This document shows, piece by piece, positions 1-7,296 of a stretch of 21,069 nt of DNA. Both the position numbers and the translations under genes were made by a program. Numbering within the stretch: the stretch's first letter is position 1; the number at the start of each line of letters is the position of its first letter. The stretch is from Bacillota bacterium (GTDB lineage Bacteria; Bacillota; Clostridia; Christensenellales; CAG-138), in the NCBI GenBank assembly GCA_023416895.1, contig JAEZGQ010000033.1, positions 1 through 21,069 on the forward strand. Reading direction: 5' to 3'. The notes under the pieces were generated by a model. The model searched no databases and was not told where the DNA came from. It was given only the letters and a program-made list of their open reading frames with translations.

Positions 1-869
1 GGGTGCATGCTGTACGAGCCTTCCACGATGTTGAGCCGTTTTGGAGGTACGGTCTTTTCCTCCCCCAAAGCGCCAACGGAGCAGTCGAACGGGCGAAAAA
101 CAACACTTTGCCCGAGGCGGTCGGTGACTTCCGCCTTGAGCCTTTCATAATCCACATTGCCGCCGGGTTCCGTGAGCCTTTCTTTGGTACGCTGGAAGTT
201 TTGCAGAAAAAAGTCGTCCGCATGGAACACGTTGCAGTCGTACACGCCATTCAACAAGCCCGCAAGCGTGGTTTTGCCGGAGCCGCAACGGCCGTCGATC
301 GCCACATCCACGCGCTCTTTCTGCTTCAAAAGCGCATCGATGCGGAAAAACACCTCCAAAAACGGCGCGTACTTCGCATCGAGCACGCGGTAAGCGGGCC
401 GGTACGCTTCGCGGTAGGCTTCGCTGTGGTGCAAGGAACCAAGCCCGTTTTTCCTGTACTCCTCAAGAAACGCTTCAAGCGCCCCGCCCGCAATGGGCAG
501 GTTCGCCGCTTTGCAAAGCGCGTTAAGCTCCGAAAGTTTTTGGAAGTATCCTCCCTCTGTGCCCTGCGGCGCGTTTGCGGTTTGCACAAACATTTCGTTT
601 ATGGTGCAAGGCGAAGCGCCCGCCATAAGGGCGGGCGCGAGATTGAGCCTGAAAAACCGCGCGCCGAGCGGCTCTGTAAGAGGCTCGGAAGCGCACATGG
701 GAAGCGTAGCGCATTCGGCTTCAAGCCTTGCAAGGCTCGCTTCCTTATTTTCCACGAAGTGCTCCGCGCCAAACTCGCTTTGAAACGCGAACTTTACCGC
801 GTCCTTCGGGCAAAGAAGCGGATGGAGAGCCGCATGGCTTAAAAACGCGTTTTGGAACGCGCCGCTCAT
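1..869 (-). CDS. Uridine-kinase-like P-loop protein with extra N-terminal domain (C-terminus cut by window edge)
   Basis: The start is the ATG at 869-867, which overlaps the stop of the upstream aminopeptidase gene (ATGA overlap), so the two are almost certainly co-translated. About 289 codons are visible and the C-terminus lies outside the window. Residues 193-200 form a Walker A loop (GRCGSGKT), followed by HADDFF at 216-221, the acidic pair seen after beta-strand 2 in uridine kinase and phosphoribulokinase-like enzymes, then LTEPGGNVDYERL at 232-244 and IVEGSYSMH near the visible end. This order fits the nucleoside/nucleotide kinase branch of P-loop NTPases. The first 180 residues are an additional domain with no motif I can name; from memory, clostridial homologues carry the same extension. 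The natural substrate cannot be told from the sequence, so kinase is inferred and uridine specificity is not claimed. Confidence 0.8.
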   Translation of the reverse strand, partial: MSGAFQNAFLSHAALHPLLCPKDAVKFAFQSEFGAEHFVENKEASLARLEAECATLPMCASEPLTEPLGARFFRLNLAPALMAGASPCTINEMFVQTANAPQGTEGGYFQKLSELNALCKAANLPIAGGALEAFLEEYRKNGLGSLHHSEAYREAYRPAYRVLDAKYAPFLEVFFRIDALLKQKERVDVAIDGRCGSGKTTLAGLLNGVYDCNVFHADDFFLQNFQRTKERLTEPGGNVDYERLKAEVTDRLGQSVVFRPFDCSVGALGEEKTVPPKRLNIVEGSYSMH

Positions 870-1981
870 TTGAGGTTTTCGGGGTTTAGCGGCTGAAGCT
901 CGTCGAGCACAAAGCGGCCGTCCTTGCGCACGAGCACACCGTCGAAGTACATTTCGCCGCCGCCGTATTCGGGCGTTTGTATGCACACGAGGTCCCAATG
1001 GAGCGAGGAGCGGTTGCCGTTGTCGCAGTCGTCATAAGCGTTGCCGGGCGTGAAGTGGAAGCTGCCGGCGATCTTCTCGTCGAACAGGGTATCCTTCATG
1101 GGCTCGGTGATGTACGGGTTCACGCCGATGGCGAACTCGCCCACGGCGCGCGCGCCCTCGTCGCGGTCGAACACTGCGTTGATGCGCACGGTATCGTTTG
1201 CGGTCGCTTCCACGATGCGCCCATTTTTAAACACGAGGCGGATGTTTTCGTAGGTGAAGCCCTCGAGCACCGAAGGTGTGTTGTAGCTGATGACGCCGTT
1301 GATGCTGCCCATAACTGGTGCCGTGAAGATTTCGCCATCGGGGATGTTTACATCACCGGCGCACTTGATGGCGGGCATGCCCTTGATGGAAAATTCGATG
1401 TCGGTGCCCTTTGCGGTAAGGCGCACCTTATCGGTTCTTTCCATGAGCGCTTTGAGCGCGTCCATCGCCCTGTCCATTTTCGAATAATCGAGGTTGCAAA
1501 CGTTGAAGTAGTAACTTTCAAACGCCTCGGTGCTCATGTTGGCCATTTGCGCCATGCCGGGAGAGGGGTAGCGGAGCACGACCCACTTGGTTTTGGGCAC
1601 GCGAATCTTCGAGTGTACGGGGTGGCTGTAATGCTTGGCGGTGAGCGCCACCTTTTCGGACGGAACGTCGCTGTTTTCAGCGCTGTTCAGGCCACCGCGC
1701 ACGCCGATGTAGGCCTGCATGTTGTCCATCAATAGGCCGTCCACCTTGGCGCGAAGGTCGAGCTGCTCCGCGGTTGCACCCATGCCGAGTTCGCGGGCGA
1801 TCTCGGGCTTGTTGAGCCATACGAAAGGCCTGCCGCCCGCCGCATATACCTCGCGGATGAGGGCTTTTACGAGCATGTCGCAGTCCCCATGGGATTCGAT
1901 GAGCACGTTTTCGCCTTGTTTGACCTTGCAGGAATAGTTGACGAGGTTTTTGGCGAGTGTTTCAATTCTCGGATCGGTCAT
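866..1981 (-). CDS. M29-family metallo-aminopeptidase (AmpS/AmpT-like)
   Basis: A 371-residue cytosolic aminopeptidase of MEROPS family M29, which removes N-terminal residues from peptides using two divalent metal ions. The family's metal ligands can be picked out in order: Glu217 (PDGEIF), Glu282 (VGEFAIG), His309 (SFHFTPG), His328 and Asp330 (SLHWDL). The length is slightly below the roughly 400 residues of thermophilic AmpT, but both halves are present. The ATG at 1981 is preceded by a GGGGGAAA ribosome site. The gene lies 15 nt behind the glycosyltransferase stop and overlaps the next gene by 4 nt, so it is the middle gene of a three-gene operon. The pairing with a sugar transferase and a kinase-like protein gives no clear pathway; peptide turnover is the safest role. 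Confidence 0.93.
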   Translation of the reverse strand: MTDPRIETLAKNLVNYSCKVKQGENVLIESHGDCDMLVKALIREVYAAGGRPFVWLNKPEIARELGMGATAEQLDLRAKVDGLLMDNMQAYIGVRGGLNSAENSDVPSEKVALTAKHYSHPVHSKIRVPKTKWVVLRYPSPGMAQMANMSTEAFESYYFNVCNLDYSKMDRAMDALKALMERTDKVRLTAKGTDIEFSIKGMPAIKCAGDVNIPDGEIFTAPVMGSINGVISYNTPSVLEGFTYENIRLVFKNGRIVEATANDTVRINAVFDRDEGARAVGEFAIGVNPYITEPMKDTLFDEKIAGSFHFTPGNAYDDCDNGNRSSLHWDLVCIQTPEYGGGEMYFDGVLVRKDGRFVLDELQPLNPENLK

Positions 1982-1996
1982 CGGTCGGTTTCCCCC

Positions 1997-2929
1997 TTAT
2001 TCTTTTTCAAGATTCCTACTGTCTTTTACGATGTAAAGCGGCCTGCCTTTGAGCTCATCGTACATGCGGTTCATGTATGCGCCCTGTACACCCAGCGCCA
2101 AAAGCGTTACGCCGTTCAAAAACGCAAGCCCGCAAAGCCCCCAAAGCCATGTTGCCGCACCCACGGTGAGCGCGCATACAAGCACCGCTACAAAGCCCAT
2201 GAGGGAAAGCGCAACGATGAATGCGCCCAAATAACCCGCCAGTGTGAGCGGCGTATAGGAGAAGCCAAGCATGCCGTCCATGGCGAGCTTGAGCATTTTT
2301 TTAAGGCTGTACTTGGTTTTGCCCGCGAAGCGCTCGTGCCGCACATATTCTACGGGTACCGCATTGAAACCCATCCACGCGCTCATACCGCGAAGGAAGC
2401 GGTTGTGCTCGCGCATCTTCAAAAACATATCGGCAACCTTGCGGTCAAGAAGCCGAAAATCGCCCGTATCGAGCGGTATGGGGTAGGCGCTCATGGCGGT
2501 GAGGAGCCTATAGTACACATGCGCGGTGAATTTTTTGAGGAAGGTTTCCCCCTCGCGCTTTAGGCGCTTGCCGTAGGCGATTTCCGCGCCTTGCTCCCAC
2601 GCGGCCACCATTTTCGGTATGACCTCGGGCGGGTCCTGCAAGTCGATGTCGATGATGATGAGCGCGTCGCCCTTGGCAGCATCCATACCCGCGGTAACGG
2701 CGAGCTGGTGCCCGAAGTTGCGCGAGAAAAACAGCACCTTTACCTTGTCGTCGTTCGCGGCGATTTGCTTGAGCTTTTCGGCGGTCGCGTCGCGGCTGCC
2801 GTCGTCCACATAAATGATTTCGTAGTCGTAAGGAAGTTGGCGCATCGTTTCGCTCATGCGTGCGTACGACGTTTCGAGCACCTCCTGCTCGTTGAAGGCG
2901 GGAACGATGAGCGACAAAAGCTTTTTCAT
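1997..2929 (-). CDS. Family 2 glycosyltransferase, polyprenyl-phosphate (DPM1/GtrB-like) type, membrane anchored
   Basis: A 310-residue protein with an N-terminal GT-A catalytic domain and two C-terminal membrane helices (about 229-256 and 259-284). Visible motifs are the nucleotide-sugar binding VDDGSRD at 41-47, the metal-binding DIDLQDPPE at 94-102, DTGDFRLLD at 154-162 and the basic FAGKTKYSLKKM at 201-212, which in the DPM1/GtrB group sits near the lipid-phosphate substrate. Members of this group move a sugar from a nucleotide donor to undecaprenyl phosphate on the inner face of the membrane, for later use in wall polymer or surface glycan decoration. The donor sugar is not predictable. 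The ATG at 2929 has a strong GGAGGGG ribosome site (2937-2943). It is the first gene of the operon and follows a long structured leader. Confidence 0.92.
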   Translation of the reverse strand: MKKLLSLIVPAFNEQEVLETSYARMSETMRQLPYDYEIIYVDDGSRDATAEKLKQIAANDDKVKVLFFSRNFGHQLAVTAGMDAAKGDALIIIDIDLQDPPEVIPKMVAAWEQGAEIAYGKRLKREGETFLKKFTAHVYYRLLTAMSAYPIPLDTGDFRLLDRKVADMFLKMREHNRFLRGMSAWMGFNAVPVEYVRHERFAGKTKYSLKKMLKLAMDGMLGFSYTPLTLAGYLGAFIVALSLMGFVAVLVCALTVGAATWLWGLCGLAFLNGVTLLALGVQGAYMNRMYDELKGRPLYIVKDSRNLEKE

Positions 2930-3018
2930 TTGGATTCCCCTCCGTATATTTAAGGAAAAGTAAGCGGATAGAAAACGAACGAGCGTAAACGTCGGTATTT
3001 CTCACGATATTATGTGCC

Positions 3019-3121
3019 ATTCTACCATGAGCAAAGCGGCTACGGTAGAATTCGCGCATGTGCATTTGGCTGCAACGCCAAAACTCGCACGCGCATAAGA
3101 ATCAGCGGCATCATAACCGCT
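3019..3121 (-). promoter_or_regulatory. Structured 5' leader of the glycosyltransferase operon (three stem-loops)
   Basis: Three inverted repeats follow one another between the predicted transcription start (about 3122) and the coding start. They are AGCGG/CCGCT at 3104-3108 and 3117-3121; a composite stem at 3054-3094 (GCGC and GTGC arms with a 2-nt bulge enclosing TTTGGC/GCCAAA around TGCAAC); and ATTCTACC/GGTAGAAT at 3019-3026 and 3044-3051. None is followed by a T-run on the minus strand, so they are not simple terminators. I recognise no known riboswitch core. The rest of the 2930-3286 gap holds only the ribosome site and promoter described separately. Confidence 0.4.
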
Positions 3122-3128
3122 TACGATT

Positions 3129-3137
3129 ATTATACCA
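3129..3137 (-). promoter_or_regulatory. Extended -10 promoter for the glycosyltransferase-peptidase-kinase operon
   Basis: On the minus strand the sequence reads TGGTATAAT, a perfect sigma-A -10 hexamer (3134-3129) with the TGn extension. No good -35 is present. An inverted repeat, GGTTT/AAACC (3144-3156), sits just upstream and could be an operator or be incidental. The start point would be near 3122, leaving a leader of about 190 nt. Confidence 0.55.
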
Positions 3138-3286
3138 TAATTTGGTTTTGGAAACCGTATATTCGCAAAGCCTTGAATAAGCTTGTCTTTCAGAGCACAC
3201 CTTAAAATGGCCGCTGCCATTCAAAACGCTAATAGGGGGTGCAAAATGCATATCGACAAAGTATACCGCCGCGCCCAAGAATGCTG

Positions 3287-3314
3287 TTGAAACAAAGGGT
3301 AAATGATATATAAT
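3287..3314 (+). promoter_or_regulatory. Sigma-A promoter of fba
   Basis: TTGAAA at 3287-3292 and TATAAT at 3309-3314 are separated by 16 nt, close to consensus for the vegetative sigma factor. The start point is expected near 3321, about 47 nt before the ATG, with the ribosome site AAGGAGAT at 3353-3360. Confidence 0.75.
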
Positions 3315-3367
3315 AAGCATGGAGAAATTCGTACGTCTTACAAATTCATATAAAGGAGATCTGTGTT

Positions 3368-4303
3368 ATGCCACTCGTTACAACGAAGGAAATGTTCAAA
3401 AAGGCCTATGAGGGCGGTTACGCCATCGGCGCGTTCAACGTGAACAACATGGAAATTATCCAGGGTATCACCGAGGCCGCCAAAGAAGAAAACTCCCCCC
3501 TTATCCTTCAGGTTTCCTCCGGCGCGCGCAAATACGCCAACCATACCTATCTTGTAAAGCTTGTGGAGGCGGCGCTTATCGAAACCAACCTCCCCATCTG
3601 CCTGCACCTTGACCACGGCGATACCTTTGAGCTTTGCAAGAGCTGCATCGACGGCGGCTTCACCTCCGTGATGATCGACGGCAGCCACCACGGCTACGAA
3701 GAAAACGTTGCCCTCACCAAAAAGGTTGTGGAATACGCGCATGACCACGGCGTGACCGTGGAAGGTGAGCTTGGCCGCCTTGAAGGCGTTGAGGACGATG
3801 TAAAGGTTGCAGTCGGCGAAGGTAGCTACACCGACCCCGATCAGGTGCTTGACTTTGTGACTCGCACGGGCGTTGACTCGCTGGCCATCGCCATCGGCAC
3901 CAGCCACGGCGCGTATAAGTTTAAGCCCGGCACCAAGCCGCAGCTTCGCTTTGACATTCTCGAAGAAATACAAAAACGCCTGCCCGGCTTCCCCATCGTA
4001 CTCCACGGCGCAAGCTCCGTCATTCCCGAGTACGTACAGATGATCAATGCAAACGGCGGCAAAATGCCCGACGCCATCGGCATCCCCGAGGATATGCTCC
4101 GCAAGGCCGCTTCCATGGCCGTTTGCAAAATCAACATCGACTCGGACCTTCGCCTTGCCATGACGGGCACCATCCGCAAGTATTTCAACGAGAACCCCTC
4201 CCACTTCGACCCGCGCCAGTACCTGAAGCCCGCGCGCGATTCCATTCGTGAAATGGTTCGCCACAAGCTCATAAACGTGCTCGGCTCGAACAACAAGGCG
4301 TAA
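3368..4303 (+). CDS. fba: Class II fructose-1,6-bisphosphate aldolase
   Basis: A 311-residue zinc-dependent aldolase that reversibly cleaves fructose-1,6-bisphosphate to glyceraldehyde-3-phosphate and dihydroxyacetone phosphate in glycolysis and gluconeogenesis. The catalytic Asp82 and zinc ligand His83 lie in HLDHGD, with further zinc-ligand histidines at 180 (GTSHGAYK) and 213 (VLHGAS). VEGELG at 131-136 and the phosphate-binding NIDSDLR at 256-262 are intact. Length and motif order match the standard bacterial class IIB/FbaA type. The start is fixed by AAGGAGAT eight nucleotides upstream. It forms a two-gene unit with the DUF1292 gene, which begins one nucleotide after its stop, and a strong terminator closes the unit. 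A tagatose-bisphosphate aldolase is the main alternative within the family, but no other sugar-specific gene is nearby. Confidence 0.96.
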   Translation: MPLVTTKEMFKKAYEGGYAIGAFNVNNMEIIQGITEAAKEENSPLILQVSSGARKYANHTYLVKLVEAALIETNLPICLHLDHGDTFELCKSCIDGGFTSVMIDGSHHGYEENVALTKKVVEYAHDHGVTVEGELGRLEGVEDDVKVAVGEGSYTDPDQVLDFVTRTGVDSLAIAIGTSHGAYKFKPGTKPQLRFDILEEIQKRLPGFPIVLHGASSVIPEYVQMINANGGKMPDAIGIPEDMLRKAASMAVCKINIDSDLRLAMTGTIRKYFNENPSHFDPRQYLKPARDSIREMVRHKLINVLGSNNKA

Positions 4304-4304
4304 C

Positions 4305-4574
4305 ATGGAAGAGTTCTCCGACATCATTACCCTCACCGACGCTGAGGAAAACGAGATCGACTACGAGCTTTTGGACGTGATCCCCTTCGAGGGGAGCGAG
4401 TATGCCGTACTTCTTCCGCTCGATGACGATTCCGATGAAAAGTCCGTAGTGATCTTGCGGCTCCTTGGCGGCGCGGATGACGACGTGGAGGATACCCTCG
4501 AGGGTATTTCTGACGAACGTGTTTTAAACGAGGTGTTCGAACTGTTCAAAGAACGCACCGAGGAAACAGAGTAA
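4305..4574 (+). CDS. DUF1292 family small acidic protein
   Basis: An 89-residue, strongly acidic protein whose core (TDAEENEIDYELLDVIPFEG, then EYAVLLPL, then VVILRLL) is the beta-strand pattern of the DUF1292/YrzB family, common in Bacillota and of unknown biochemical role. The ATG lies one nucleotide after the fba stop, so translation is probably coupled. In many Bacillota such genes sit beside RNA-processing or cell-cycle genes; the location behind fba here gives no functional lead. No membrane segment, cysteine cluster or nucleic-acid-binding motif is visible. Confidence 0.88.
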   Translation: MEEFSDIITLTDAEENEIDYELLDVIPFEGSEYAVLLPLDDDSDEKSVVILRLLGGADDDVEDTLEGISDERVLNEVFELFKERTEETE

Positions 4575-4594
4575 CCTTCCTTTGTCAAACATAA

Positions 4595-4629
4595 AAAATC
4601 GGGCGGAAAACGGTTTTCCGCCCGATTTT
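4595..4629. terminator. Bidirectional intrinsic terminator between the fba unit and the ECF sigma unit
   Basis: A perfect 16-bp inverted repeat (AAAATCGGGCGGAAAA at 4595-4610, its complement at 4614-4629) with a 3-nt loop. The A/T ends give U-tracts in both directions, so it can stop both the fba-DUF1292 transcript and the convergent membrane-protein transcript. Confidence 0.9.
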
Positions 4630-4660
4630 ATTTGTGTTTTTAAGCTTGTGCTGTTCGAGA

Positions 4661-5086
4661 TTATTCCTCGTCTTCTTTACCGCTTTTTTCCGCATTTTTC
4701 CTTTCGGAATATGCATGGAACGCGCGCTTGCCATCTTCTTCCCACCACGCATCGTAATGCTGCCAGCTCTTCCAGTTCTTCTTCATGCCCTCATCTTCCG
4801 CGTCGCATGGTACACGTTTTGTCTTTTTCCCGGACGAAGCGGCTTTTTCAGCGTTTCCGCCAATCGCACCAAACAGGATGCGCACCAGCGCATAGATCCC
4901 GATTGCCTGCCAATAGCTGATTTCAGGGAGGTTGAACAGCTGCGGCATCAACCAGTTCCAAAGCAGTTGAATGATGCTCCCCAGAAGAAGGCCCAGCGCG
5001 GCCACTCCGAGCAGTCCCAGAATCGTACCGCCCACAATTTTAAGCCATTTGGGGATTTGGTTCCATTTTTCCTTAATTGCTTGCAT
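4661..5086 (-). CDS. Two-helix membrane protein paired with an ECF sigma factor
   Basis: A 141-residue protein with two predicted membrane helices (about 16-40 and 57-75) linked by the short conserved stretch LWNWLMPQLFNLPEISYWQA, then a charged C-terminal tail (76-141) containing a tryptophan-rich WKSWQHYDAWW segment and ending in acidic residues. From memory, small proteins with this LWNWLMP..LF..P..S.WQA core occur in several phyla as uncharacterised partners of ECF sigma factors. It starts 18 nt after the sigma stop with AAGGAG as ribosome site, so the two are one operon. An anti-sigma or sigma-modulating role is an inference from position only: there is no HxxxCxxC zinc anti-sigma motif, and only one cysteine (Cys94) is present. 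Confidence 0.82.
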   Translation of the reverse strand: MQAIKEKWNQIPKWLKIVGGTILGLLGVAALGLLLGSIIQLLWNWLMPQLFNLPEISYWQAIGIYALVRILFGAIGGNAEKAASSGKKTKRVPCDAEDEGMKKNWKSWQHYDAWWEEDGKRAFHAYSERKNAEKSGKEDEE

Positions 5087-5104
5087 ACCGAATCTCTCCT
5101 TTAT

Positions 5105-5653
5105 TTAATCGTTCAAATCCTTGAGCATTTCCCTAAGATTTTTCATTGCGCGGCATTTGCGGGAAAGCAATGTTCCCATGGGCTCCCGCCATTCTTCCGA
5201 AAGCTGTTGAAACGTCTTTTTGTCCAGTTCCGTGGCAAGAAACACCGCTCTCTGTTTGGGTTCCAGACGATCGATGGCTTCTGCCAAGCGGCGCATACGC
5301 TCTTTTCGTTCCGCTGCGCCAGCCACATCCGCCGATGCATCCACAAAGTAGTCCATGGAAAACGGCGAATCATCATCGGACGAAAGCTCCTGCAAAGATA
5401 CCGTTTTTTCGCCTGCCCGTTGGTAATCCACGATCTTATTGCGCACAGAACGGTAAACATACGCAGCAAGATTTTCGACCCCACCCGCGTTATCCGCGCG
5501 GGCCAGCACGCTCAGCATGACTTCCGCCACAATATCCTCGGCGTCCATGCGGCTGATTTTTTGAACTTTCCCGCGTACGTAGTTTTGAAGTCGCTCCCTT
5601 TCGGAAACGAAAAACTCAATCCATCCGTTTTTCAAACTCTTCTCCATCGGCAT
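5105..5653 (-). CDS. ECF-type RNA polymerase sigma factor
   Basis: A 182-residue sigma-70 family protein with only regions 2 and 4. Region 2 spans about 15-82, with the core-binding helix DAEDIVAEVMLSVL at 38-51 and the -10-recognition part NLAAYVYRSVRNKIVDYQR at 61-79. An acidic linker (SSDDDSPFSMDYF) leads to region 4 (about 122-175), whose helix-turn-helix includes KKTFQQLSEEW and LLSRKCRAMKNL. I chose ATG 5653 because AAAGGG lies nine nucleotides upstream; a TTG at 5662 would overlap that site, and ATG 5647 is too far from it. It is followed by a membrane protein that may control it. No cognate GGAAC-type ECF promoter was seen upstream, so autoregulation is not supported. Confidence 0.9.
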   Translation of the reverse strand: MPMEKSLKNGWIEFFVSERERLQNYVRGKVQKISRMDAEDIVAEVMLSVLARADNAGGVENLAAYVYRSVRNKIVDYQRAGEKTVSLQELSSDDDSPFSMDYFVDASADVAGAAERKERMRRLAEAIDRLEPKQRAVFLATELDKKTFQQLSEEWREPMGTLLSRKCRAMKNLREMLKDLND

Positions 5654-5697
5654 ACCGCACAACCCTTTCGCTTTTATGACGGCGAACGGCGCGTTTT

Positions 5698-5716
5698 ATT
5701 GCATACATCGTGCAAT
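5698..5716 (-). promoter_or_regulatory. Inverted repeat in the sigma-factor leader
   Basis: ATTGCA at 5698-5703 and TGCAAT at 5711-5716 surround a 7-nt loop in the leader between the -10 element and the sigma start codon. On the plus strand the repeat is followed by a T-run, but no plus-strand gene leads into it. It could be a protein-binding dyad or a small RNA hairpin. Confidence 0.3.
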
Positions 5717-5782
5717 TTTTTTAGAAATTCCCCTGATCTTTTTTCCTGCAAGGATATGCTTTTTGCTCCACGGCTTTTCTAG

Positions 5783-5791
5783 ATTATATCA
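5783..5791 (-). promoter_or_regulatory. Extended -10 promoter of the ECF sigma operon
   Basis: The minus strand reads TGATATAAT: a perfect -10 (5788-5783) with the TGn extension and no convincing -35, because the -35 position falls inside the upstream terminator stem. The start point would be near 5776, giving a leader of about 120 nt. Confidence 0.5.
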
Positions 5792-5794
5792 CGC

Positions 5795-5829
5795 AAAAAG
5801 CATGGAGCGGGCAAACGCCCGCTCCATGC
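5795..5829 (-). terminator. Intrinsic terminator of the MATE exporter gene
   Basis: A 13-bp perfect stem (GCATGGAGCGGGC at 5800-5812 with its complement at 5817-5829, loop AAAC). On the minus strand it is followed by TTTTT (5799-5795). It lies 50 nt behind the exporter stop and directly abuts the sigma-factor promoter. Confidence 0.85.
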
Positions 5830-5878
5830 CGTATTTTCATCCTGTGCTTTTAAAACGCCGATACCTTTTCTTTTTCGA

Positions 5879-7255
5879 TTACTCTCTTTCCCGCACACCG
5901 GCAGCCGCCGAAGAGGGTGCGGGGTAGTACATGCGTGGTTTTGGCTCACAAAGTTCAGCTTTACGCCGCCGCAAAAGCACCACCGAAGCGATTAGGCAAA
6001 TCCCCTCGGAAACCGAGGAGGAAAGCCACAGTCCCTTCGTTGCCCCAAGCGCCGCAAGCGCATACAAAACCGGCGCAAGAAGCAAGCCGCGCCCGAGCGA
6101 GATCGCCGTAGAGTACCCAGGCGCCTCGGAGGCCGCGAGGAAACCCGAGGTCACAATATTTACGCTCATCAGCGGAAACGCGAACGCAAACAACCGCATG
6201 GCGTCAACGGTAGGGGGCAGCGCCTCCGAACCGTTTTCCAAAAGAAGCGGCGCGATGCTTGGCGCAAAAGCAAAGCACACACCTAGCACGCCAATGCCCA
6301 CAAAAAGCGCCGAGCGGAGTCCGTAGCCGTACAGCGAAAACATGCGCTTATAATCGCGCGCACCGCGGCTGCGGCTCACAAGCGGCTGGCTTCCTTGCGA
6401 AACGCCCGCAAGAAGCATTACGACAAGGGTGTTCACATAGCTTATTACAGCGTAGCTCACAACGCCTTGCTCACCCACTGCCATCAAAAGCACGCGGTTG
6501 TACAAAAACGCGGTAAGTGCAAGCGCCACTTCGTTTGAAAAATCCGAAAAGCCAAGCGGCAGCACGCGCCTAAAAAGGCCGTCTAGCGGCTTTTCAAACG
6601 AAAGCGTAAGCTTTGCGCGCTTGCTCAAAAAGTGCGTTAGGAACACAAGAATGCTCGCCACCTGCCCAAGCCCGGCGGAAAGTGCCGCACCAAACATACC
6701 AAGCCCCATATGCACAACAAAAAGCCACCCAAGCCCCGCCGTGACCACACCGCAGGTCAAAACGCCCGCAAACGCCATGTTCGGCCTGCCGTCGGCGCTC
6801 GCCATGACCTCGAGGTTGTAGGAAACCATGTACGCCGCCGCAAAAAAGCCCGTGGTGCGGATGTACTCGGTGGCATATTCGAGCGTAAGCTCCGTGCCCC
6901 CCAAAAAGCGCGCCACCTCCTGCGGGAAAAGCGTTGTGACGAGCATGAACACAAGCGCCGTACCTATAACCGCAAGTAAGTCCTCCGTAAAAGTTCTGTT
7001 GGCAAGGCGCGCATTGCCCCTGCCCTTGTAAATGCCGATCACGGTAGCTGCACCCACGCTCAAAAGCACCGAAACGGCAAACATCATGTTGACGAGCGGC
7101 ATCGATAGGTTGAGCGCCGCCAGCGCCGCCTCGCCTTCGCCTCGCGCCACGATGATACCGCTGGTCATCGTGTATACGGAGAACGAAAGCATGGCGCCGG
7201 TGGTGGGCAGCACATACCTGAAAAATTCTTTTTCGCCGCGTTTTACGCTGTTCAT
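5879..7255 (-). CDS. MATE family multidrug/cation antiporter
   Basis: A 458-residue polytopic membrane protein with the twelve-helix plan and two-fold repeat of the MATE family (MepA/NorM/DinF-like). These proteins export organic cations or drugs in exchange for protons or sodium. Family hallmarks include ALAALNLSMPL near 44-54 in the first half, ASADGRPNMAFAGV in the middle, and the second-half segments SQGSQPLVSRSRGA and SGFLAASEAPGYSTAISLGRG. ATG 7255 is preceded by CAGGAGG (7260-7266). The gene is transcribed away from a BmrR-like MerR regulator, and its promoter has the 19-bp spacer and dyad expected for MerR-type activation, so induction by the exported compound is the likely logic. The substrate is unknown. 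Confidence 0.94.
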   Translation of the reverse strand: MNSVKRGEKEFFRYVLPTTGAMLSFSVYTMTSGIIVARGEGEAALAALNLSMPLVNMMFAVSVLLSVGAATVIGIYKGRGNARLANRTFTEDLLAVIGTALVFMLVTTLFPQEVARFLGGTELTLEYATEYIRTTGFFAAAYMVSYNLEVMASADGRPNMAFAGVLTCGVVTAGLGWLFVVHMGLGMFGAALSAGLGQVASILVFLTHFLSKRAKLTLSFEKPLDGLFRRVLPLGFSDFSNEVALALTAFLYNRVLLMAVGEQGVVSYAVISYVNTLVVMLLAGVSQGSQPLVSRSRGARDYKRMFSLYGYGLRSALFVGIGVLGVCFAFAPSIAPLLLENGSEALPPTVDAMRLFAFAFPLMSVNIVTSGFLAASEAPGYSTAISLGRGLLLAPVLYALAALGATKGLWLSSSVSEGICLIASVVLLRRRKAELCEPKPRMYYPAPSSAAAGVRERE

Positions 7256-7267
7256 AATAACCTCCTG

Positions 7268-7296
7268 TTTACATTCAGCCTAAACCCTGGTATGAT
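7268..7296 (+). promoter_or_regulatory. Promoter of the merR-type regulator gene, overlapping the exporter promoter
   Basis: TTTACA at 7268-7273 and TATGAT at 7291-7296 are separated by 17 nt on the plus strand. The -10 lies within the dyad used by the opposite promoter, which would let the regulator control its own synthesis. The leader to GTG 7401 is about 98 nt and contains T-rich sequence but no clear structure. Confidence 0.6.

Noticed and set aside
3..842. Long plus-strand open frame
   Set aside because: It is the antisense shadow of the kinase-like gene, whose minus-strand translation shows a Walker A loop and a start overlapping the peptidase stop. The plus-strand product is basic low-complexity sequence without motifs.
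3338..4336. 332-residue minus-strand open frame opposite fba
   Set aside because: The aldolase on the plus strand has every catalytic residue, a promoter and a ribosome site. The antisense frame arises from codon bias and has no ribosome site or recognisable domain.
4634..5782. 382-residue plus-strand open frame opposite the sigma factor and membrane protein
   Set aside because: It runs against two genes with clear sigma-factor and membrane-helix features and spans a terminator region. Its product is His/Phe/Arg-rich with no family resemblance.
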